Of a DNA stretch of 64,000 nt, positions 57,646 to 64,000 are shown piece by piece. Source of the stretch: Hymenobacter perfusus. GTDB lineage: Bacteria > Bacteroidota > Bacteroidia > Cytophagales > Hymenobacteraceae. The stretch covers positions 62,001 through 126,000 of the forward strand of contig NZ_RWIU01000002.1 in NCBI RefSeq assembly GCF_003944765.1. The letters run 5' to 3'. Each line of letters opens with the position of its first letter. The stretch's first letter is position 1. The notes under the pieces are model-generated. The model searched no databases, was not told where the DNA came from, and worked only from the letters and a program-made list of their open reading frames with translations. Both the position numbers and the translations under genes were made by a program.

Positions 57646-58107
57646 ATGAAAATCTGGGAATTTCTGTTCGGCAAGCCGGTGTATGTGCAGGACGCAGAAT
57701 TTGGCCGACTGCAATGGATAGCCACTGACCGCAAAGGGCAGGGCTATTTTGAAGGCACCCGCACCTTCGGACCTACCGGGCATACACTCAGTATCACCCT
57801 CAATGCGCCACGCACGGGCCCAACGGCCGCGCAACGCGCCTTCTGGCACGCCATTGAAGCCCGGTATCCGCAGCTGACCGACGCGGCTCAAGTACTGATC
57901 GAGGCGGAGTTGCGCCACTGGAAACCCGGCTTCACGGTGCATGATTTTCAGGCCGAATTCTGGCCGGTTGGGCTGGATATTCCCGCACTTGCCGAAGGCC
58001 AGCCCGTAGCGTGGGAGCTTGCCTTCGAAACGCACCATGACCCAAACCACATGATTACCGTCCTGTGGCGCGATTTTGCCCCGTCCGTTGTTCGTATTGA
58101 CGGTTAA
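57646..58107 (+). CDS. Uncharacterised soluble protein
   Basis: 153 residues from ATG 57646 (MKIWEFLFGKPVYVQDAEFG). No named family recognised. It has alternating beta strands (GRLQWIATDRKGQGYFEGTR), a helix (AQRAFWHAIEARYPQLTDAAQ) and ends with HHDPNHMITVLWRDFAP, a pattern of immunity-like or DUF-type single-domain proteins. The AraC-type regulator gene begins 18 bases downstream, and an SDR gene follows, so the three may form one unit. Function unknown. Confidence 0.75.
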   Translation: MKIWEFLFGKPVYVQDAEFGRLQWIATDRKGQGYFEGTRTFGPTGHTLSITLNAPRTGPTAAQRAFWHAIEARYPQLTDAAQVLIEAELRHWKPGFTVHDFQAEFWPVGLDIPALAEGQPVAWELAFETHHDPNHMITVLWRDFAPSVVRIDG

Positions 58108-58125
58108 CCCGCCTCCCCTCATCCT

Positions 58126-58545
58126 ATGCCCACCACTGCCATCCCCAAGAAAATCCTGGCCCGCCAGCATGAAATAACCGCCGACTTCACCCGCCTCGTC
58201 CACGCCCACGTGGATGACATCGTGGCCGGGCGGACCACGGAGGCGCTGGAAATACGGGATTTTGCCGGGCAGCTGTGCATTCATCCCACCCACCTCAGCA
58301 ATACGCTCAAGCTCACCACCGGCGAAGCGCCCTGCGCCATCTATGAGCGCAAGCTGGTGGCCGCATCCAAGGAGCTGCTGAGCAACCCGCGCCAGTCGGT
58401 GGCGGAAGTAGCGGCCCACCTGACGTATGATCCGTCCAACTTCACTAAGTTCTTCAAGCGGTTTGTGGGCCTCACGCCCCGGCAGTACCGGGAGGAGCTG
58501 TGGGCCGCGCAACGAACCGAAACTCCGGAAACTGTCACCAGTTAA
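58126..58545 (+). CDS. AraC-family helix-turn-helix regulator, short form
   Basis: 139 residues, only the DNA-binding part plus a short lead. The first HTH is LEIRDFAGQLCIHPTHLSNTLK, the second SVAEVAAHLTYDPSNFTKFF followed by KRFVGLTPRQYREEL, the classic AraC end. There is no effector-binding domain, so activity must be set by level or a partner. It lies 18 bases after the upstream gene and 74 bases before the SDR gene, which is the most likely target. Confidence 0.88.
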   Translation: MPTTAIPKKILARQHEITADFTRLVHAHVDDIVAGRTTEALEIRDFAGQLCIHPTHLSNTLKLTTGEAPCAIYERKLVAASKELLSNPRQSVAEVAAHLTYDPSNFTKFFKRFVGLTPRQYREELWAAQRTETPETVTS

Positions 58546-58619
58546 TCTGAACTACTCACCAGCGCCGGACAGCTTTCAAAGCCGAACTTTGCCCCATCAT
58601 TCACCCTCACCGATTTAGC

Positions 58620-59381
58620 ATGAGCACCACCAAAATAGCCCTGGTAACGGGCGGCAGCCGCGGCCTCGGCAAAAACATGGCCCAGCACCTGGCCCAGAAA
58701 GGCCTCGATGTCATCCTGACTTACCACAGCAAAAAGGACGAAGCCGAAGCCGTAGTGGCCGAACTGCAAGCCTTGGGCCGCAAAGCCGCCGCTCTGCCGC
58801 TTGATGCCTCCAGCGTGAGCAGCTTCGCTGGGTTTCTGGCGCAGGTGAAAGCCACGCTGCACACCGTCTTCGGCACCGAGCGGTTCGATTTCCTCATAAA
58901 CAACGCCGGCACGGGCCTGTACCAGCCCTACCACCAGGTGACGGAGCAGCAGTTCGATGACATGCTGAACATTCACTTCAAAGGTCCCTACTTCCTGACC
59001 CAGGCGGCGCTGCCCCTGCTCAACGACGGGGGCGGCATCATCAATATTTCGTCGGGCCTAACGCGCATTGTGATGCCCAACTCCTCTGCCTACGCCAGTA
59101 TGAAAGCGGCCATGGAGATGCTGACGAAGTATCAGGCTAAGGAGCTGGCCGGCCGCCGCATCCGCGTCAACGTGGTGGCTCCCGGCGCCATCGAAACCGA
59201 CTTTGCCGGCGGCCGCACCCGGGATAACAAAGAGGTAAACGCCCACATTGCCAGCCTGACGGCCCTGGGCCGCGTGGGCCTGCCCACCGATATCGGGCCG
59301 GTGGTGGCATTCCTCTGCACCGACGAAGCCGGCTGGATTGATGCCCAGCGCATCGAGGTATCCGGCGGGCAGGGCATCTAA
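58620..59381 (+). CDS. Short-chain dehydrogenase/reductase
   Basis: 253 residues of the classical SDR type. The cofactor motif is VTGGSRGLGKNMAQHL, then NNAGTGLY. The catalytic Ser is in NISSGLTRI and the Tyr/Lys pair in SAYASMKAAME. The C-terminal VAPGAIETDFAGG and DIGPVVAFLCTDEAGWI are typical of NADPH-linked members. The substrate is unknown. An adjacent short AraC-type regulator upstream suggests conditional expression. A long hairpin terminator follows. Confidence 0.92.
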   Translation: MSTTKIALVTGGSRGLGKNMAQHLAQKGLDVILTYHSKKDEAEAVVAELQALGRKAAALPLDASSVSSFAGFLAQVKATLHTVFGTERFDFLINNAGTGLYQPYHQVTEQQFDDMLNIHFKGPYFLTQAALPLLNDGGGIINISSGLTRIVMPNSSAYASMKAAMEMLTKYQAKELAGRRIRVNVVAPGAIETDFAGGRTRDNKEVNAHIASLTALGRVGLPTDIGPVVAFLCTDEAGWIDAQRIEVSGGQGI

Positions 59382-59397
59382 CACAGTTTGCTTTCGG

Positions 59398-59454
59398 CTG
59401 ACGCAAAACAGCCCGGCCTTTCCTGCACAGGAAAGGCCGGGCTGTTTGCGTCAG
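59398..59454. terminator. Long hairpin terminator after the SDR gene
   Basis: CTGACGCAAAACAGCCCGGC (start 59398) and its complement ending CTGTTTGCGTCAG (59454) pair over 27 positions with one bulged base, leaving almost no loop. It lies between two convergent genes (stops 59381 and 59476) and could serve both. Confidence 0.8.
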
Positions 59455-59475
59455 GTGGAGAAGGCCGTCTGTCGA

Positions 59476-59946
59476 TTAGTACAGTTGCACGTTGAGGTGT
59501 ACGCCGCCGTACTCGCCCATGCGCGCATCAATAGGGTAGGCCCCGCGCTTGATTTTGATGGCATGCACGCCCAGTGCGTCGGTTTCGGGCTGAGCCACGA
59601 AGAACTCGTCCGTCGGCCGGATGGTGAGCACCTTTACTCCCGCATCGAAGGGCGTGAGGAATTGTACATCGAGACGCTGACGATTCAGGGTCAGGCGGAC
59701 GCGGGGAGTGCGCGGAGAGGGGCCACCGGTGCGCTCGGTCATATCGGCCGTGGCTGCTACGCCGCAGATGCCGTCGCCCCACAGGCACTGCTCGTACCGG
59801 GCATAGCCACGCATGTAGGAGTCGGTGGAGGCGGTGCGGGCCACGGCGCTGTTGGCCGCCGACGTTTGGCTGATCGTCTGATTAGGGGTGATTTCCTGTT
59901 CGCAGCCGCAAAGCAGCAGCAGGCTGAAGGGGAGAAGTTTGTTCAC
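59476..59946 (-). CDS. Putative lipoprotein
   Basis: 156 residues from GTG 59946; this start gives a short lipoprotein signal (NKLLPFSLLLLCGCEQE) with lipobox LLCGC. The mature part has two cysteines close together (YEQCLWGDGICGVAA) and beta-rich segments (RVRLTLNRQRLDVQFLTPF, GGVHLNVQLY). No family recognised. It lies downstream of a membrane protein gene with a terminator in between, so it is expressed alone. Confidence 0.68.
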   Translation of the reverse strand: MNKLLPFSLLLLCGCEQEITPNQTISQTSAANSAVARTASTDSYMRGYARYEQCLWGDGICGVAATADMTERTGGPSPRTPRVRLTLNRQRLDVQFLTPFDAGVKVLTIRPTDEFFVAQPETDALGVHAIKIKRGAYPIDARMGEYGGVHLNVQLY

Positions 59947-60025
59947 GCGTGTAGAATGGTTAGGTGGGAAGAGAACAGGGGCAAGATAGAAATTTGCCGC
60001 AGAGCATATCACGGAATAACAAAAA

Positions 60026-60049
60026 AAGACCAACCGGTGGGTTGGTCTT
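60026..60049 (-). terminator. Terminator after the 153-residue membrane protein gene
   Basis: AAGACCAACC pairs with GGTTGGTCTT around GGTG, followed by TTTTTTTG on the minus strand, 43 bases beyond the stop at 60092. Confidence 0.85.
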
Positions 60050-60091
60050 CTCAGGAGGTTTCGCTCCGCTTAAAACGTGCTTGGGATTAAC

Positions 60092-60553
60092 CTAGACGTG
60101 AAAAAGCGGGCGGGCTGGATTCCAGATGCCCCAGGGAATCATAAGTAAAACAAGTAACAGTGCAATTAAAAACCAAGTAAATGCTTTCTTGTGCTTTAGC
60201 ACAGGGTCAGTAGCTTTTTTGGATAAAGTCCGGCCCACCTGCGCGGCTATTACCGCCAGCAGCATGCCCACCAGGTGCTCTACGGCGAAGAACCGGCCGG
60301 TGGGGTCCTTCATCACGGCTCCACCAGCCGTTTCAAAGGCCTTAACGCCCACCGGGCTGATGAAATACAGAATAATACCCAGCAGCAGCTGCAGGTGCAT
60401 GGAGCCCACGAAGGCCGCGCCCATGCCGTTATCGGCCCCCACGTAGGGTTTACGGCCCTGCCAGCCCGCGAAGGCGCGGAAAATGGCAATCAGGCCAAAA
60501 ACGAGAACGAGCCAGCGCGTCCAGGAGTGGAGGAGGAGTACGGGTTGGTACAT
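60092..60553 (-). CDS. Four-helix membrane protein, cytochrome-b-like
   Basis: 153 residues. Four membrane segments: HSWTRWLVLVFGLIAIFRAF, GSMHLQLLLGIILYF, VEHLVGMLLAVIAAQ and FTWFLIALLLVLLMIPWG. Histidines at the starts of helices 1, 2 and 3 (LLHSW, SMHLQ, VEHLVG) resemble the placement in small b-type cytochromes, and homologues are often labelled cytochrome B, but haem binding is unproven. It is a single gene with its own terminator. Confidence 0.78.
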   Translation of the reverse strand: MYQPVLLLHSWTRWLVLVFGLIAIFRAFAGWQGRKPYVGADNGMGAAFVGSMHLQLLLGIILYFISPVGVKAFETAGGAVMKDPTGRFFAVEHLVGMLLAVIAAQVGRTLSKKATDPVLKHKKAFTWFLIALLLVLLMIPWGIWNPARPLFHV

Positions 60554-60647
60554 GAACAGAAAAGGTCAGAAGGTGAAGTGGAGGTGGTAAAGGTCGGGGC
60601 TGGTGGCGGAATTGCCACGGCCGGGCCGCAAATTAGGGGTTTGGGAG

Positions 60648-61226
60648 CTATTTGGCGGCTTCGAAAAGGGAAGGAACAGGCTCGTGCTTATGGCCTTCGA
60701 ACGAGAAAATCTTTTCCGGCACAAACAGCTCGCCTTCTTCTCGCAGAATAGCCAGGTTGTTAACGGCCAGCTTCAGGTTGAACGTCTGCTGGTTGAGGTA
60801 CTGCATCACGGGGCCCAGCAGCTCGGGCGTGGTATCGTGCAGGGCCAGGGAGATATGGGGCAGCCAGCAGTCGGGCCCGCTGAACTTGTCGGTGCGCAGG
60901 CACAGCGGCGCGGTGGCCCGCAGAATGCGCTTGTGCAGATGGTTGAGCGCATCGGAGCGCAGCACCGGGATGTAAATAACCGGATTCGGGCCCGGGAAGA
61001 CGCCCAGGCCGGTGGTATGGGCCACGAAGGGCTGGGTGTGGCGGGCCACGTCGCGCAGTACCTGCTTCAGCGCGGAGAGCTTGCGGACTCCAGCCAGCTG
61101 GTAGGTAATGTGCGGATCGGGGGTGGCCTGCACGTCATCAAGCCCGAATTCTGATTCCAGGCTTTTAATCAGGCGGTTGATTCGATCCGCGTTCTGGGCG
61201 TTCAACAGAGAGGTTATAGCGAGCAT
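60648..61226 (-). CDS. 2'-5' RNA ligase-like 2H phosphoesterase
   Basis: 192 residues from ATG 61226 (MLAITSLLNAQNADRINRL). The two HxT/S motifs are DPHITYQLAG near residue 38 and LPHISLALHD near 125, spaced as in 2H phosphoesterases, and TTGLGVFPGPNPVIYIPVL fits the family core. Such enzymes act on 2',3'-cyclic phosphates or 2'-5' RNA linkages; the substrate is unknown. A longer frame continues upstream to 61637 but overlaps the divergent gene. Genome neighbours give no further hint. Confidence 0.85.
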   Translation of the reverse strand: MLAITSLLNAQNADRINRLIKSLESEFGLDDVQATPDPHITYQLAGVRKLSALKQVLRDVARHTQPFVAHTTGLGVFPGPNPVIYIPVLRSDALNHLHKRILRATAPLCLRTDKFSGPDCWLPHISLALHDTTPELLGPVMQYLNQQTFNLKLAVNNLAILREEGELFVPEKIFSFEGHKHEPVPSLFEAAK

Positions 61227-61521
61227 CGGTCTTTTAACTGGAAGCACGTACGATTGGTTGGCCTGCTGACAAATCGGGCGGTCCGCCGGCCCCACCCGGG
61301 CCACTGCGGGCAGCCGGCCGCCGCTTCGGAACACCACCGGCCGCAGCAGGAGAAAGGCGGCGGGAATCGGGGGTATACAAAGCAGAAAATACGGGTGAGG
61401 CCCTGCGGGACGAAGGTAGGAGTTCCGGACCGGTTGGTTCGTTGGAAATCCGGGGCCGGCCCAAAGTGAAATAATGTAGGTACCGCTAATCTTCCCTGGC
61501 TGCTCTTTCGTAAGCCCAGCC

Positions 61522-63672
61522 GTGCCTGTTATTCCTCCCTTGCCTGCCGTTGATGTTTCTGCTTCTCGCCGCCGCTGGGGGCGTTGGCTGCTGGCCTTAG
61601 CCGGGCTGCTGGCCGTGGGAATCTGGGCTGGGCTCACGTTCTGGCTCGACCCCTGGCTGGGCCGTATGCTGGAGGATAAAGTGCAGACTGCCAGCCACGG
61701 CCGCTATCAGTTGCGCATCGGCGAGCTGCACACCAGCCTCTGGCACCGACGCGCCGAGCTGCGCGCCCTGCACCTGCGCACCATTGGGAGTACAGCTGAT
61801 TCAGTACGGCTGCCACGGGTAGAAGCTACGTTGGGCACGTTGCAGATAGCGGGAGTTGGCCTCTGGCAGCTGCTCCGGCGCGGCGAGGTTCCGCTGGACA
61901 GTGTGGCTCTTGATGCGGTGACGGTGCAGCTGAGCGGGTGGCCCCAAAGCACGTCCTCGTTGCCCCTGCACCGGCAATTGCCCGTGGAAGGACTGCGGAT
62001 CGGCAAAATTGCCGTGCGGCACGCCCGGGGCGTGTACGGCCCGGCAGCTGCCCCTGCGGCGCAGGTAGGAAACGCGGATTTTCTATTCCAGGATGTGCGC
62101 CTCAGTGCGGCCGGCGCGGCCGACTCCGGTCGTATTGGGTACGCGGCGGCCGTGGCAGTACAGGCCCGCAACCTCAGGGCGCAGGTGCCCGGCCATCGGC
62201 TGCACCTGCGCCGCCTGGTGGCCGCCTCCGGGTCGCGGCGGCTGGAGGCCGATTCCCTTACCATTCATCCGCTGCAACGCATTACTTCCCAGCGAAGTCG
62301 CAACGTGCGGGTGAGCCTGGTTTTGCCCCGGCTGGTACTGACCGGGCTCCATGCCGCTGGCCTCGCGCGCCGGCAGTTCCGGGCCGATTCGTTGCGGCTT
62401 TCCTCGCCCCGGATGGCCCTGACGCTGCCTGCCCGCCAGCCACCCGCGCTGCACGAAGCACTCCGCCCGTATCTGCGGCAGTGCCAGCTACAGACCTTGG
62501 CAGTTACCGATGCACAACTGCGGATAGCCGGTACGGAGCTGGCCCCGGCCGTGGCCGATGTGCACATCACCGGTTCCCGGGTGCAGGTGCTGCCCCACGT
62601 CGGCCGGCCGGTGGGCATGTATTACGCGCAGGCCTGGCAGGTACACACCGGCCGCGCCACGGCCACGCTCAACGCGCCCTACTACCACCTGGCCTGGCAG
62701 CGGCTGCGTGCCGACACGCGGGCCGGCCGGTTGCAGCTGACGAACGTACTGCTGCTGCCTACCATGTCAGTGGTGAAGCTGGCGCAGAGCAAGGGGCACC
62801 AGGCGGCCCACGTAACGGCCCGTATCCCTGAGCTGGCATTTACCGGGCTCGATTTTCCGGCGGCCCTGAACCAGGCGCAGCTGCGGGCTAGTACGCTTAC
62901 GCTGCAGGCTCCCCGCGTCAGCACCCGAAGCGACGGACGCTTCCCGATCAACCCGGCTATTTCCCACGTGACGCCCGAGGCCCTGGGGCGGGTGCCGTTG
63001 CGGTTTACCCTGCAGCAGCTGCAGGTCCGGCAGGCCACCATCACTATGCTCTACCGGTCGCCCCGCAGCCCGCAGCCCGGCACCCTGCAGATAACCCGGT
63101 TTGCCGGCACGCTGCGCAACATCAGCAATGACCCGCGCCGCATGAATGCCGCGCACCCCCTTACCGGGGAGGCCAGCGGCCGGCTCCAGGATCAGTGCCT
63201 GGCCCGCCTGACACTGCGGGCAAATCTGCTGGACCCGGCCGGGCGGCATACCGTCACGGGTGTTTTCGGGGAGGCTCCGTTAGCCATTCTGAATGCCATG
63301 ACGGTGCCAACCCGGGGCCTGGGTTTCAAAAGCGGCCAGATAAACAGGATTCGTTTTCAGATGGCGCTAAGTCAGACTGCCGCCGAGGGCACGATGTGGG
63401 GGCACTACACCGATCTGAAGCTGCAGCTGCTCAACCGGCAGAACAAACCGGGCCTGCTGCACCGCGCCGAGACTTCCCTGGTCAACGGCATTTTCATTCG
63501 GGACAACAACCCCCGGCGGCCAGGCCAGCCGCTGCAGCCAGGGCGGATGAGCTCGGGGCGGGAGCGGCGTTTCTCGGTGTTTTCGCTGTGGCGGCAGGGA
63601 CTGGTGAGCGGCCTGCTGAACAGCGCCGGAGTGCCCTCGGGACTGGCCAAAAAGCTCAGCGAAGGAGAATAG
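61522..63672 (+). CDS. Large AsmA/DUF748-like inner-membrane-anchored protein
   Basis: 716 residues from GTG 61522. A single membrane anchor (WLLALAGLLAVGIWAGLTFWL, about 20-42) is followed by a long periplasmic region of repeated beta-strand units. Typical segments are YQLRIGELHTSLWHRRAELRA, LDSVALDAVTVQLSG and LRIGKIAVRHARGVYG. This is the pattern of AsmA-like or DUF748 proteins, which are linked to lipid transport or outer-membrane homeostasis in other bacteria. The C-terminal 60 residues are basic. A precise family is not assigned. It is divergent from the 2H gene and followed by a hairpin. Confidence 0.78.
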   Translation: MPVIPPLPAVDVSASRRRWGRWLLALAGLLAVGIWAGLTFWLDPWLGRMLEDKVQTASHGRYQLRIGELHTSLWHRRAELRALHLRTIGSTADSVRLPRVEATLGTLQIAGVGLWQLLRRGEVPLDSVALDAVTVQLSGWPQSTSSLPLHRQLPVEGLRIGKIAVRHARGVYGPAAAPAAQVGNADFLFQDVRLSAAGAADSGRIGYAAAVAVQARNLRAQVPGHRLHLRRLVAASGSRRLEADSLTIHPLQRITSQRSRNVRVSLVLPRLVLTGLHAAGLARRQFRADSLRLSSPRMALTLPARQPPALHEALRPYLRQCQLQTLAVTDAQLRIAGTELAPAVADVHITGSRVQVLPHVGRPVGMYYAQAWQVHTGRATATLNAPYYHLAWQRLRADTRAGRLQLTNVLLLPTMSVVKLAQSKGHQAAHVTARIPELAFTGLDFPAALNQAQLRASTLTLQAPRVSTRSDGRFPINPAISHVTPEALGRVPLRFTLQQLQVRQATITMLYRSPRSPQPGTLQITRFAGTLRNISNDPRRMNAAHPLTGEASGRLQDQCLARLTLRANLLDPAGRHTVTGVFGEAPLAILNAMTVPTRGLGFKSGQINRIRFQMALSQTAAEGTMWGHYTDLKLQLLNRQNKPGLLHRAETSLVNGIFIRDNNPRRPGQPLQPGRMSSGRERRFSVFSLWRQGLVSGLLNSAGVPSGLAKKLSEGE

Positions 63673-63718
63673 CCCGTTACGCTGCCCGGGCAAAAGCCGG
63701 TGGAGCGTAACGGGCTAT
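63669..63718. terminator. Hairpin between convergent genes
   Basis: ATAGCCCGTTACGCT (63669-63683) and AGCGTAACGGGCTAT (63704-63718) pair perfectly around a 20-base loop. The left arm overlaps the stop codon of the AsmA-like gene. A short run of A follows on the plus strand. Confidence 0.7.
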
Positions 63719-63739
63719 CAGGCAAAAAAGCGGGCCGGG

Positions 63740-64000
63740 TTAGAACTTCACCCGGGCAATGGTGAATACCGACACGGGCGGGTTCTGGTTGGCCTGCAGT
63801 GCGTTGAGGTTGGAGTACAGCACGTAGCTGTCGGCGCCCTCGCGGCGGGCCAGGGTAGTCGGGTACTGCGGCGGCGTAGTGAACGTGCCCGATACCGTTG
63901 CCGTGGCCCAGGCATCGGCCGAGGTGAGCCGGTACACTTTGGCCTGGGCGTTGGTTACCACCTGCAGCGTGTTGTTATCCTGCAGCAGCAGGCCATCGGC
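63740..64000 (-). CDS. C-terminal end of a beta-propeller-like protein
   Basis: Only the last 86 residues are in the window; the frame continues past 64000. The visible part reads ADGLLLQDNNTLQVVTN, KVYRLTSADAWATATVSGTF and SVFTIARVKF. It has the repeated strand pattern of SMP-30 or gluconolactonase-like propellers. No start is present and catalytic residues cannot be judged. It converges on the AsmA-like gene. Confidence 0.6.
   Translation of the reverse strand, partial: ADGLLLQDNNTLQVVTNAQAKVYRLTSADAWATATVSGTFTTPPQYPTTLARREGADSYVLYSNLNALQANQNPPVSVFTIARVKF

Noticed and set aside
1-64000. A defence island, secretion system, phage or biosynthetic gene cluster
   Set aside because: No nuclease, helicase, methylase, integrase, structural phage gene, polyketide or peptide synthetase was recognised anywhere in the window.

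Overview
The window looks like chromosomal DNA of a G+C-rich Bacteroidota, most likely a Hymenobacter-type member of the Cytophagales. The basis is high G+C coding DNA, two TonB receptors with carboxypeptidase-like N-terminal domains, LytS/LytTR signalling pairs, and several promoters fitting the Bacteroidota pattern TTTG-N19-TAnnTTTG. Family context points the same way: DUF2867, DUF3667, DUF6370-like, an M49 lipoprotein and an ABA4-like protein. There is no rRNA, complete tRNA, CRISPR array, transposase or phage gene. The species call is inference.

Layout. 1-5.4 kb: a truncated multi-PAS protein, an ElaA acetyltransferase, small orphan genes and a TPR sensor kinase. 5.4-15 kb: a signalling and transport neighbourhood. 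It holds a TonB receptor, a secreted TPR-like protein, a LytS kinase with its LytTR regulator, a PAP2-like membrane protein, then a second LytTR/LytS pair on the other strand with a DUF2867 gene and a secreted alpha/beta hydrolase. The TonB receptor and the secreted protein share an upstream block: a 21-bp-period direct repeat just upstream of a degenerate TTTC-N19 promoter. 15.3-28.6 kb: branched-chain amino-acid synthesis on the minus strand, in transcription order ilvE-ilvD-ilvB-ilvN-ilvC-ilvA, then leuA-leuC-leuD-leuB. An AT-rich orphan gene on the opposite strand separates ilvA from leuA. 29-33 kb: a large helical-repeat protein, a membrane pair including an ABA4-like protein, and an envelope protein. 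33-44 kb: an M49 peptidase lipoprotein and menaquinone genes (menE, menB, menD, menF and a hotdog thioesterase) mixed with small orphan genes. 44-54 kb: a phosphatase, pyruvate dehydrogenase E2, a TonB receptor, an S9 peptidase, hslV and a deoxyhypusine-synthase-like protein. 54-64 kb: envelope and housekeeping genes (DUF3667, PH domain, amidase, AraC-type regulator, SDR, 2H phosphoesterase, large AsmA-like protein).

How the genes work together. The ilv/leu block supplies all the dedicated enzymes of valine, isoleucine and leucine synthesis from threonine and pyruvate. The men genes cover isochorismate to DHNA, but menC, menA and ubiE/menG are not in the window. The two LytS/LytTR pairs are a plausible regulator source for the shared operator-like block.

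The least expected features are non-coding. Several families of long inverted repeats fill gene junctions. One family occurs three times, only inside the ilv/leu cluster, and supplies the stop codons of ilvE and ilvB. menD carries an in-frame extra segment containing two opposed tRNA 3'-end-like hairpins. A deoxyhypusine-synthase homologue lacks the catalytic lysine. No wholly new multi-gene system could be demonstrated from sequence alone.
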